NCBI GenBank assembly: GCA_027449865.1
Contig: DAIDKV010000010.1
Location: 1 to 64,000, forward strand
Source: Planctomycetales bacterium
GTDB taxonomy: Bacteria; Planctomycetota; Planctomycetia; Isosphaerales; Isosphaeraceae
Length of the DNA stretch: 64,000 nucleotides
Direction of reading: 5' to 3'
The notes below the pieces were generated by a model, which worked only from the letters and a program-made list of their open reading frames with translations, was not told the DNA's origin and did not search any database. This document shows, piece after piece, positions 1 through 10,700 of the stretch. Every line of letters starts with the position of its first letter. Position 1 is the first letter of the stretch. The translations under genes were made by a program, and so were the position numbers.

Positions 1-2
1 TA

Positions 3-28
3 TCACCCTGGCGGATAAGATTCTCATG
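3..28. repeat. Left terminal inverted repeat of the IS630 element
   Basis: Its reverse complement aligns with 1141-1166 with 20 of 26 matches and is preceded by TA at 1-2. Confidence 0.8.
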
Positions 29-30
29 CA

Positions 31-1084
31 TCATGTGCGGGCAGCATAGAGTACATACGGGTGCAGAAAGTAGGCCATGACATGCTCCGGCTCAGAGAAC
101 AGCCGCCGCATAAAGTGCTGCACTTGCAAACGCAGATTCTCCCGGCTTGCCGGCAGACCGGACTCGTGCACATTCCCCTTGAGGTCGTTATTCAGGTATT
201 CGTCCGGATTCAACTCCGGGGCCCTCGACGGCATAGGGAACAATTCGATCCGATCCTCGTGGGCCTTGACCCAGTTCGCCACCCCCGCCGTCCCGTGGGC
301 CGGCAAGCGGTCCACGATCAGGAAGATCTTTCGAGTCGCGGTCCGAAGCATCCGCCCCCAGGAACACGAGGAACAACGCCCCATTCATCGCTCCCTTGTA
401 GGTCATGAAGCGAACGGCTCCCGCGTTGCTGATCGCCGAAACCTGGTTGATGCGGATGTGGGTATCCGGCACCTCCATCGTCGCCGCACGCCCCTTCCGG
501 GCGTAGCCCAATCGGGGATGTTCGTCGGCGGCCACGCCGGTCTCATCGCACCAGTAGATCTCGGCCCCCTCGGCACGGGCCCGGGCGGCGATGGCCGGAT
601 AGGTCTCCTCCAGCCACCGCCGTACTTCCTCGGGGTCCTGGTCCCTGGCATGACGGCGGGGCACCTTGGCCGTGTAGCCCCACCGCTTGAGGTAGTCGCC
701 GACGGTCCGCACCGGCATGACGACCCCGTACTCCCGGCGGATCAGTTCGCGCACGGCCCGGCGGCTCCACAGCGGCGCGGAGATGCCCAGGTCCTCGGGG
801 CTGTGGTCATCAATCAGATCCCGGACGTGACGAGCGCGCTCATCCGAGAGGGTCCGTCCGGAGCCGACGGGACGTCCAGTCCGATCGCCGGGAAGGGCAG
901 CCGAACCGCCGGCGGTGTAGGCCGTCCACCAGCGGCTGACCGTCTCCTGAGAGACCCCGAGCAGATCGGCAATATCGGCCTGGGTGAATCCCAGTTCACA
1001 GCCCCGCATCGCGCGGAGGCGCAGGGCCTCGAGCACGTCATCGGACAACTGGCGAGCGTCAGGTAAGGAGAGAGCCAGGGCGAT
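31..1084 (-). pseudogene. IS630-type transposase with a +1 frame disruption
   Basis: The N-terminal part (from about 1048 down to about 360) has a helix-turn-helix with the motif GFTQADIADLLGVSQETV, then the start of a DDE domain (YWCDETG). The reading frame then runs into noise, while the family sequence resumes in another frame (start of the 31-384 segment) with RKIFLIVDRLPAH and ELNPDEYLNNDLK. The switch point is a run of five G on the minus strand, bases 355-359. Four G would give one continuous protein reading FLGRMLRTATRKIFL, so a single extra G explains the break. Some IS630 elements use translational frameshifting, so a programmed shift cannot be excluded. A strong AAGGAGG sits just before an ATC codon at 1084-1082 rather than ATG. 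The first available start in the frame is TTG at 1048, another hint of decay. Confidence 0.8.
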
Positions 1085-1140
1085 GTCCTCCTTCTTCCCC
1101 CGCCTCCATTCTACTCCAAGGCCCAGCCGCCATTCGACTA

Positions 1141-1166
1141 CATGAGGATCTTGGCCGCCGAGGTAA
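1141..1166. repeat. Right terminal inverted repeat of the IS630 element
   Basis: Partner of the repeat at 3-28; followed by TA at 1167-1168. Confidence 0.8.
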
Positions 1167-1249
1167 TAAGTCCCGCCGAACGCAGCACTTGCGTACCTGT
1201 TTTTTCGGCAGCGCGGTGCGCATCCTTCGTCGGCCTGAGCCGATCCTAT

Positions 1250-1999
1250 TCAGCGCAGATCCTCAAGGAGACGCCTGGCAGCCCCGACGATCATGAGCGT
1301 GTCGACTCCGGCCGCGATCAGCGAATAGCCACGCTCCATGTAGGGCCGAACCGCCTGCGCCGAGACGCCGAAGTAGCCCAGCGGGATGCCCGCAGCCTGG
1401 CAGATTCGCGTGACCTCGTCTATCGCCTCAATCACCACCGGGTCATCAATCCGGCCCATCCTCCCAAGACTGGCCGACAGGTCGTAAGGGCCTAAAAAGA
1501 CCGCGTCAACCCCCTCCACCTGGACAATCGATTCCATGTTCTCCACGGCCTGCACGTGCTCGGCCTGCACGATCACCGTCACCCGCTCGTTGGCCTTCTC
1601 AAGATACTCCTGAAATCGCAGACCATATCCGTGCGCGCGGGCCAATCCGACTCCTCGCGAACCGATCGGCGCGTACCTCGCGTACTGGACCACTCGGGCC
1701 GCCTGCTCAGCCGTATTCACCTGGGGAACAATGATTCCCTCAGCGCCCAGGTCGAGGGCCCTCTTGATCGGAGCCTCCTCCGAACCCGGCACCCGCACCA
1801 GGCAAGCCAGACGATCCCCGACGGCCTGGAGAATCGCCAGAATGTCTCGGGTCTCCAGCGGTCCGTGCTCGCCGTCGACGAAGAGCCAGTCAAAGCCAAG
1901 CTCCGCGAGGATCTCCGCGATCGACGGCACGGGAAGCGTCACCATCGTCCCGATCAGCGTTTCGTGGGCCTGCAACCGCTTCCGGAAATCACCAGCCAT
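1250..1999 (-). CDS. HpcH/HpaI-type class II aldolase/citrate lyase family protein
   Basis: A 249-residue protein of the HpcH/HpaI aldolase family, the usual length for 2,4-dihydroxyhept-2-ene-1,7-dioate aldolase and relatives, which split or join 2-keto acids with aldehydes using a divalent metal in a TIM barrel. Visible family motifs are FDWLFVDGEHGP near residue 36, the LVRVPG strand, the GAEGIIVPQV metal-site segment, GSRGVG and FLGPYDLSASLG. The start at 1999 is chosen because GGAGG lies about 8 bases upstream; the open frame continues further upstream without family similarity. It is divergent from the sulfatase at 2222, and the 222 bases between them must hold both promoters. The substrate cannot be read from sequence; catabolism of sugar-acid or aromatic breakdown products is a reasonable guess. 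Confidence 0.9.
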   Translation of the reverse strand: MAGDFRKRLQAHETLIGTMVTLPVPSIAEILAELGFDWLFVDGEHGPLETRDILAILQAVGDRLACLVRVPGSEEAPIKRALDLGAEGIIVPQVNTAEQAARVVQYARYAPIGSRGVGLARAHGYGLRFQEYLEKANERVTVIVQAEHVQAVENMESIVQVEGVDAVFLGPYDLSASLGRMGRIDDPVVIEAIDEVTRICQAAGIPLGYFGVSAQAVRPYMERGYSLIAAGVDTLMIVGAARRLLEDLR

Positions 2000-2221
2000 G
2001 CGAGACGCCTCCGATCCTCGATGAATCCGCCGACAGCTCGATCGCCGCCACGTCCGGAGTATCCGGCGTTCGTCGAGGGGATGCAAGGGAGCGGATCGCC
2101 GTGTCATGATAGGGCATCTCAGCCCGCTTCTCGTGAGGGCAAAATCGGCCCGACAGTCATCCGGGCGCGCGCCCGGCGCGGCCATCTCCTGGAACTCGTA
2201 CAACCATTGGGGTGGAGACGA

Positions 2222-3661
<1,440 letters not shown>

Positions 3662-3723
3662 CCCCGGAACCGGAAACGTCGCGGCCCGACCGGGATTTCA
3701 TGACTTCCGCGATTGATAGTCAC

Positions 3724-3761
3724 CCGTGGTCCGGCGAGGCGGTCCGTCCGCCGGACCACGG
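3724..3761. terminator. Bidirectional hairpin between convergent genes
   Basis: Perfect 13-bp inverted repeat (3724-3736 and 3749-3761) with a 12-base loop, between the sulfatase stop (3661) and the PQQ-propeller stop (3841). There is no strong T tract, so it may act in both directions or only stabilise the mRNA ends. Confidence 0.55.
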
Positions 3762-3840
3762 ACATCAGACACCCCGGCGCTTCGGGCGCTCCGAGGATGG
3801 GTCGGCGAGCGGTCCCGTCCGGGCAACGAGCGGGCTCCAG

Positions 3841-5568
3841 TCAAGCATGACTCTTCATCGTGTTGGGTTGCCCCTGATGGACCGCCGAGTTCGCCACCGC
3901 GGCCGCCAGGATGATCAGGTCGTTATCCAGCGCGATCAGGTTCGACTGCGCGGAACCCAGACTATTCTCGCCCGGACTGATGGGGCTGGGAGTCGGTGCC
4001 AGGCCGATCGCGGCAGGGCTGGCCGTCGATCCGATGACCGAGGCCGTGGCCGGCGCGTTGGCCATCGTGGCTGTCCCGGCCGGTGCGGCCTCGGTTTCCG
4101 AGGAGGGCAGGCCCAGGCACAGGATCGAGCCCGTAAGACCCGGGCTGAAAACGCCGGCGAGGGCATTGCCGGTCCCGAGGAAGACATGTCCATCGGCCAC
4201 GGCCGGGGCGCTATACTGGCCGCCGGTGTTCACGGTGGCCAGGAGCGCATCGCTGGCACTGGTCGCGTGCTCGTTGAGCATGTAGAGCGTGCCATCGAGC
4301 GACTGGAAATAGACCACGCCGTTGGCGATGGCGACGCCCGAGCCGTTCGGCGCCGGGGTCTTGAAGTCCCAGAGTTCGGTGCCGTTCAGGGTGAGTGCGT
4401 AGAGGTCGCCTCCGAGGGGACTGGACCCATACGGCCAGTTGAGGCCGTTCTGGAAGACCAGACCCGCCTTCTGATCGACGGCACCACTGGCATAAAGACC
4501 GCCGAGGACGCCGCCCACTTCAAGCTGGGTCGCGTTCGGCCCATTGAGCGCCGCGCCGGTCGCCGCGTTCAGGAGGAAGTAGAAGCCGTCCTTCGAGCCG
4601 ACACCGATCGCCTCGGTCCCATCTGGCAGGTCGAAGAGCTTGGGGTTGTCGGCGATGTCCGCGTCGGGGTTGCTCGCGGAGGGCACGATCGAGCCGTTCC
4701 AGATGTCGCCCTGGACCAGCTCGTTCGTCCACTTGATGGCCCCCGTTCTCGCATCGAGGGCGATCACACCGTCCTCAACGCCTGGGTCGGTGCCCGTCCC
4801 CTTCTGGAAGTAGTTGCCGGTGGTCACATAGATGGTTTTGGACGCGTTGTCGTACGTCGGCGTGCTCCAGACACTCGCCCCACGCCAGCCGGCGGCGTAG
4901 GCATCGGGCGGGATGGTGTAGGTCTGCCAGAGAATGTTGCCGTTCGCCGGGTCGATCAACGCCACCGAGCCGTTCGCCTGGTAGTTGGTGATGCCGCTGA
5001 CCAGTTCCTCGTTCGATGCGGTGCCGATCACCACATCCTTGCCGATCTGGGTCGCCGAGCCCCAGATCGCGGTATAGGGCCCGGCGTCGTTGCTGGGGTG
5101 GATCTCCCACAGGGTTGAGCCAGTCTCCGCGTTCAATCCCCAGACGTTCCCGGCGAGATCCCCGAAGATCACGGCGCCCTGCGGCGTGACCAGAGGACTG
5201 TCGGTTACCGCGGCACCAACGTTCTTCTCCCAGACCAGCGCGCCGGTTTCCTGATTGAGCGCATAGAAGTTCCCGGCCTGGTCCCCGGCGTAGACCACGC
5301 CTTCCACGATCGCCGGGGTACCAGAAACCGGCGCCGCGGTCGGGTAGTTCCAGGCCACGCCGAGCTGGCTGACATTCGAGGCGCTCAATTGATGCTCGGT
5401 GATGTTGTTGCGACTCCCTCGGGAATCGTAGTTGTACATCGACCAGTTCGAGCCGTTGAGGCACTCACGGCGCTCCAGGGATTCCAGCGTGGGACGGCTG
5501 GATCGGGCACGATGGCCCTCCGAACGGATCAGGAAACGTCGTGGCCAGGCGAGTTGGATGCGAGTCAT
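3841..5568 (-). CDS. Secreted PQQ-like beta-propeller protein with planctomycete N-terminal motif
   Basis: A 575-residue protein made mostly of PQQ-type propeller blades, seen as repeats of the form G-x-x-Y-A-L-(N/D)-x-x-T-G-x-x-x-W, for example GNFYALNQETGALVWEK. The overall layout resembles polyvinyl-alcohol dehydrogenase-like quinoprotein folds, but no heme site is present, so an enzymatic role is uncertain. The N-terminus carries RPTLESLERRECLNG, the LE(P/S)LE-type motif found just before the mature part of many exported Isosphaeraceae proteins. The start at 5568 is chosen because GGAGGG lies about 10 bases upstream and gives that motif its usual distance from the start; the frame is open for another 77 codons without any similarity. 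The C-terminus is Ala/Pro-rich and low in complexity. Confidence 0.85.
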   Translation of the reverse strand: MTRIQLAWPRRFLIRSEGHRARSSRPTLESLERRECLNGSNWSMYNYDSRGSRNNITEHQLSASNVSQLGVAWNYPTAAPVSGTPAIVEGVVYAGDQAGNFYALNQETGALVWEKNVGAAVTDSPLVTPQGAVIFGDLAGNVWGLNAETGSTLWEIHPSNDAGPYTAIWGSATQIGKDVVIGTASNEELVSGITNYQANGSVALIDPANGNILWQTYTIPPDAYAAGWRGASVWSTPTYDNASKTIYVTTGNYFQKGTGTDPGVEDGVIALDARTGAIKWTNELVQGDIWNGSIVPSASNPDADIADNPKLFDLPDGTEAIGVGSKDGFYFLLNAATGAALNGPNATQLEVGGVLGGLYASGAVDQKAGLVFQNGLNWPYGSSPLGGDLYALTLNGTELWDFKTPAPNGSGVAIANGVVYFQSLDGTLYMLNEHATSASDALLATVNTGGQYSAPAVADGHVFLGTGNALAGVFSPGLTGSILCLGLPSSETEAAPAGTATMANAPATASVIGSTASPAAIGLAPTPSPISPGENSLGSAQSNLIALDNDLIILAAAVANSAVHQGQPNTMKSHA

Positions 5569-5743
5569 TGAGAAGTCCCTCCAGAATAGTCGTTGAGAAG
5601 CCATCTTCGGTCGTCCCTGACCCGTTCCACCGGTCCGGAGTGCGCGCACGTTCCCCAGCGCCTCAGCGGCGTGGGAACGAGGCGATCGTGGGAACCCCGG
5701 GGACTCATGCGAGCCCCAGGGTTCGGATGTCACAACTCGTGGC

Positions 5744-6298
5744 TCAACTGAACGAGCCGAAGATGTCGTCGTTGCCGCTGGAAGCCTTGTTGCCGACAAT
5801 TTTCGACCCGGTCATCGTTGAGCCGCTCCCACCCAGGTAGACGCCACCGCCCAGTCCGGCGCCGTCGAGGCCGTCCAGCGTCCCCATGCCGCCGACGCCG
5901 CCAAAAGCCTGGTGACCCGCGATCGTGCTGGAAGTGACGGTGATGACCTGTCCGGGATCCACGTAGATCCCGCCGCCCTGGGCCTCGCCGCCGGCACCCC
6001 CGGTACCTCCGCCGCTCGCGACGCCATGGCCGCCGGTCGCCGTCAGGTCCGCGATCCTGGAATCACTGGTGCTGTAGGTGGCGGCGGATCCCGGGGAGCC
6101 CTCGTTGACGAATAGGAGACCCCCGCCGACCACCGTTCCGCCAAAGAGTCCCGGCGCTGTCATCGTCGGCGGTGCTGGCGACGACGACGAAACGTCTTCC
6201 GGTTCGCGGAACGGCACTTCGATTGCGCAAGCAAACGATCGGTGTGGAACATGGAGAGATCCCTCGGGTGAAGTCATGATCGGACCAAGACTGACCAT
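5744..6298 (-). pseudogene. C-terminal remnant of a glycine-rich right-handed beta-helix protein
   Basis: This 184-codon frame contains GGG/GG-rich turns (GGTVVGGGLLFV, GGGIYVDPGQ, LGGGVYLGG) and ends in NDDIFGSFS. Those features are typical of the last coils and C-terminus of the long, exported Pmp/beta-helix proteins of planctomycetes. Here only about three coils remain. There is no signal peptide and no convincing ribosome site, and the first ~45 residues look unrelated. It is most simply read as the 3' remnant of a much larger gene whose 5' part is lost. A genuine short protein starting at 6298 or 6277 is possible. No out-of-frame continuation was seen in 6299-6540. Confidence 0.6.
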
Positions 6299-6540
6299 TT
6301 GTTAGCTGGGTCGCCGTGGGCCTTGCTCCCCAGGGGTCCCACAGATCCGGACGTGCTCGTCAAGACGCATCCGACGCGTCACGTCACAGGTTCGCTGTCG
6401 CACACACGATCCGTCCGCCTCGCGGTGAGACGCTCGGAGGTCCGATGCCCTCGGCGTGGTTCCGGCGCCCGGTCTGGAACGGTTCCCCCGCTTCCTCGCT
6501 CCTATCAGGCGCTGCGACTCCCTGACGTCCATGTGGAACA

Positions 6541-7293
6541 TCAGGGCCTGGCGAATGTGCTCTCGCTCGGCGTCACCGCCTTAAAATCGATGTACTCCGT
6601 TGTTGTCATGTTCTTTCCATCTACACTTGAGATCATCTTGCGAGCCATCGGGAAGCCGTTGTAATTCTGGTAATCCTCGAAGAGGGTCACGATCACCTGG
6701 TCCTCGCCCTCGAATCGTTTGGTGCGACTCTCCGTCTTGAGCAGCAGCCCGGAGTCCAGTGCGAAGAACCAGGTCTCCTCGGGCCCACCCACGAGCTTCA
6801 TCCGCAGCCCGACCGCCGGGCGGCCCTCGACGGTCCCCTCGCCGATCGTGGTGAACTGACACGCTGGGTTCTTCTGTCGCGCCCGCAGGCGCAGGATCGA
6901 CCGCGGACCCTCGTAGGGCAGGGTGTACTTCTTCATGGACTCCTGGAAGGCACTGGGATAGGGCGTCACAACATCGTTCGACTTGAACCAGCCCTGGTCG
7001 CCGTTGATCACCGTCAACGATGTCGTTGACTTGCCACCGGAGATCATCTTCCTCTCCGAGCGATAGCGATCGGGGAGTTGCACGGCGGCTTCGAATTCCC
7101 AGGTCGCGGCGTTCGAGTAGATCGCCCGCTCCTTGAAGAGGAACCCCTGAAGGCCGGTGAGTCTCTCCTCGCCGCCGTGGGCGCGGATCGCCTTTTCGAT
7201 GATCTGCTCGGGCTTGAGCTCCGCGGCCGGGGCCACTCGCCCCGTCGCTCCCACCAGGACCATGATGCCGACGGACAGAATGCGGGTCTTCAT
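6541..7293 (-). CDS. Exported LolA/LolB-fold-like protein (outer-membrane lipoprotein-sorting type)
   Basis: A 250-residue protein with a signal peptide (MKTRILSVGIMVLVGATG... cleaved near APAAE) followed by a helix with EQIIEKAIRAHGGEERL. This is the usual N-terminal signature of the planctomycete and bacteroidete proteins annotated as outer-membrane lipoprotein carrier/sorting or DUF4292-like. Later strands read RYRSERKM, GDQGWFKSN, VEGRPAVGLRMKL and FFALDSGLLLKTES, the antiparallel sheet expected of a LolA/LolB fold. Such proteins are periplasmic and are thought to bind lipid or lipoprotein acyl chains, but the ligand here is unknown. The ATG at 7293 is chosen for the signal peptide and the AGGAG 9 bases upstream. 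It stands alone, in the same direction as the kinase gene, 445 bases downstream of it. Confidence 0.75.
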   Translation of the reverse strand: MKTRILSVGIMVLVGATGRVAPAAELKPEQIIEKAIRAHGGEERLTGLQGFLFKERAIYSNAATWEFEAAVQLPDRYRSERKMISGGKSTTSLTVINGDQGWFKSNDVVTPYPSAFQESMKKYTLPYEGPRSILRLRARQKNPACQFTTIGEGTVEGRPAVGLRMKLVGGPEETWFFALDSGLLLKTESRTKRFEGEDQVIVTLFEDYQNYNGFPMARKMISSVDGKNMTTTEYIDFKAVTPSESTFARP

Positions 7294-7738
7294 CGAAGGT
7301 TTCTCCTGAATGCAACGAAATGAGAATGTTCCCGGGACCAGGGTCTGACGCCATTCGACGAACGTGTAGACGAAACCCGCCTTCGGCCGTGGTGATCCCA
7401 GGGCGGACAATCGCTCGAATCTCCTGGGCCAGCCATTCGCTTCAGAGCCGGAAATGCTGGGATGCAACACCAATGTCCAGCGGTTCGATTTGCCGCCGAT
7501 ATGAGCCACGGGTACGACGGAATTCGATCGGACGTGCGGACGTCATTCCCACTGCCCTAGTAAGTGCAGGACCTCGTCGATCGTCTCGATTTGAGCGGCG
7601 ATTTTTTTTGAGAAATGCTCTCTGGATTATTATCAGCATCCTCTTGGTTACATCATGTTCAGCGCAAGAAGATTCATCGCCTGTCCTGACGCACAGGGCC
7701 GCGGGAAATGGGCACAGGGACGGCGTCGTCCGGTTGTC
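7294..7738. other. Intergenic region, no gene seen
   Basis: 445 bases between the kinase stop and the LolA-like start. It is less GC-rich than its surroundings from about 7595 to 7675, with a T8 run at 7602-7609 (A8 on the coding strand of the downstream gene). It probably carries the promoter of the LolA-like gene, but no clear -35/-10 pair was found. Open frames here lack ribosome sites and similarity. Confidence 0.5.
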
Positions 7739-10700
7739 TCAGCGGGCGAAGGGATCCGTGGGGAAGGCGTCGTCGAGGATCAGCGTCTGGGCCTCACGCC
7801 AGGCGAGGAAGAGCGCCCAGAATTGCCAGTGATTCACACTTTCGGGAGGGCGATGCTCGAGATGGGAAAGGCCTCCGGGTTCCTGAGCGTGGAGGAAGCG
7901 ATCGGCCCGGTCGAACCACGCCCTGGCCTCATCGAGGCGGCCCTGCTGCCGCAGTGCGATGGCCAACCAGGCGGCAGCTCGGGCCCGGTTCATCTCCTCA
8001 GGCTCGCGCGCGATGACTTCACGGAAGGGCGGCTCCGCCTGATCGGGAGCCCCAGCGCGGACCAGGGCGGCACCCAGGGCAAAGAGAGCCCGGGTCCGCC
8101 GCCACGACATATCACCGGCCGCCGTCAGGTGCGCAAGTGCGCGCCGCGCGATCCGGACGCGGGTCTCCGCCTGGTCCGCCGGAATCGGCTCCAGGGCGGT
8201 GAAGTACGCCATGGCAACCTGGTATTCCTTGTCGGAACGCGAGTCCAGACTACGTAGCAACTCCTCCGAGAACTGGCGATAGCGGGCGTGGTCGCCGACA
8301 AGCACGAGCGAGAGGGCCCACTTAATCCCTCCCCAGTACTCGTGGAAGGCAGCCGGGGTCCGTATTGAGAGACGCGTCAACCAGTGGGCGGCCCGGCGGA
8401 ACTGGCCGTGAGTGGCAAGGAGGATGACAGCCCGGCCCAGAATTGTCTCATCACGCGGCGCCAGTGCGACGGCACGGGCCAGATCATCGTCGGCCTGCTC
8501 GATGAGGCCGAGATCGAGAAGGATCTCGGCCCGGGTCAGGAACTCCGACGCCCATTCGAGACCGATCCGTGCCGCGTGATCGAGGTGTTCCCGCACGAGT
8601 CGAGCCGCCTTGATTCCAAACTTCTCGCGGAATCGGAAAGCGACCTCGAGGTGGCGAGTGACCGCACGGCGGCGGGCCATCCGGATCCGGGCCGCGGGTT
8701 CTCCAGACGTTTCCGGCGGGATCGACCACATGGCCAGCGAGCGATGCATATCAAAGCAAATGGCGAATAGGCTTCGACCGTCGGGGCTGAAGCGGACCCG
8801 TGGATTGAACTCGTGGTTGCTGGAAACGAGCTGAGCCCTGCCGCGAAGCGTGAGCACTTCTTCGGCCGTCTCGGCATCCATCAGCTTGACCTGCCGGCGA
8901 GAAGCCACCGCCAGCCGCCGTCCGTCCGGACTGAATGCCAGGTCCCTGGCATCCGACGGGCCCTGCCGCGACGACACCGGGACGCGATCCGAGCCAGGGT
9001 CCCAGATCACGACCGTGCGATTCATGCCCGCCGCGGCCAGCCTCCTCGCGTCGCCGCTGAAACCCAGGGCCAGGCAACGATCGTCCGGGATCTGCCGGCG
9101 CATCTCCTCGCGACCAGTGGCGACCTCAACGACCGCCACAAACCCGACCGGCGGAGAAGCCTTCGCGTCCGTCGTCCGAGCCGTCCAGGCCCCGGCGATG
9201 GCCAGCCGCTTCCCGGTCGGGTCCAGCGCGAGGCGATCGATGGCCTCTCCTTCGGCCACTCGCCGAAGGAGGACATCGCCGGAGACGGCGTCCCAGACGA
9301 CGATTTCGGTGCGATATTCGGGCGCTCCGGACGAGGCCGCCGTGGCCGCTCGCTTCCCGTCGGCCGAGAGCGTGACGGCTTGAATCTCCAGGGTGTGGCC
9401 GCGCAGCCTTGTTGGTTTCAGGCCGTCCTCGATGTCCAGACAGACCGCCTCGCGTGGCGAGTCGGCATCGATTGTGACAAGGCGCCTGCCCTCGGCGTCG
9501 AAGGCCGCCAGCTCGGAGGGAACCCGCCAGGGAAGCGGATAGTCTCCGTATCGCTGCCGGATCCGATCGAACGATCCGACCCCATCCTGGCTGACAAACC
9601 CGTCGCGTCGGAGGCCCCGAACCTCGCGTCCCTCCCGGGCGAAAGCCATCGCCTCGAACGGAGGCTCGTGACCGTACCAGCCCCAATCGAACTCGGTTCC
9701 TCCCGTCTCCTCGTCGAAGGTGAGGTCCCAGACGCGGGCCGTCCCATCCTGCGAGCCCGTGACGAGGCGGTCGCCGTCCGGACTGAACGCCAGACTGGTC
9801 ACATTTTCGGTGTGTCCGCGGATAACCCGGATCGCCTTTCCCCGTTCGAGGTCCCACAACCGGGCGGTCCGGTCCCGGCTCGCCGAGGCCAGTTGCTGGC
9901 CATCGAAGCTGAAGGCCAGGCCCTCGACCGTGCCCTCGTGCCCGACGAGCGTCTGTCGGAGCCGGCCATCGGACAGATTCCAGACGCTGATGTAACCGGA
10001 CATCGAACCGGCCGCAAGGGTCTGAGAGTCAGGGCTGATCGCCAGGGAGATGTAATCCAACGGCTGGTCGGGCCGAATAGCCTCGGCGCCCGTGGCGGCA
10101 TCCCAGACCCGCAGATAGCAAGAGGCCGCCGCTTGTGAGATCAGGGATGTCGTCGCCAGCCATCGGCCGTCGGGGCTGAAGACAGCCTTCAGGTATCCGA
10201 ACGGCTGCGCGGGAAGGATAACCGGACGCACCCCCGTGGTGATCTCCTCGATGGCGATCGTCCGATCGTTGGTCCAGGTCGTCAACCGCCGGCCGTCGGG
10301 CGAGAAGGCCAGCGGGCCGGAATCGACACCCCTGGCGACCGCAATTGTCCGGACGAGCCGGCCCGTCGAGACCTCGTGAAGGTGGATGGTGCCGTCGTGG
10401 CTCGAAGAGGCGAGGATTCGGCTGTCCGGGCTGAAAGCGATCCGGTGAACCAGGTGTCTGTGCTCGCGCAGAGTGAACACCGCCCGGCCGGTTCCGGCAT
10501 CCCAGACAATGACCGTACCGGGCACGACCTTCTGACCCGGGCTCCCGTAGAACGGATTGCCACCGCCGGCCGTGGCGATCCACTTCCCATCGGGACTGCA
10601 GGCCACCGCATCCACCCAGCCGTCGTGGCCGTGGAGGGTGAGCAGCTCGGCATGATTCAGTTCCTTGAGGAAGTGCCACTCCCAGCCGCGGCGATTGGGT

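Larger units (their letters stand above)
3..1166 (-). mobile_element. IS630-family insertion sequence, complete but frameshifted
   Basis: Bases 1-28 read inward as an imperfect inverted copy of bases 1141-1168, with 22 of 28 positions matching. Both copies end in TA, at 1-2 and 1167-1168, which is the target dinucleotide duplicated by IS630/Tc1-mariner elements. The element therefore spans about 1.16 kb, the usual size for IS630, and carries a single transposase reading frame on the minus strand. The window begins exactly at the outer TA, so nothing can be said about the left flank. The transposase is interrupted by a frameshift (separate entry), so independent mobility is doubtful unless the shift is programmed. 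Confidence 0.85.
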
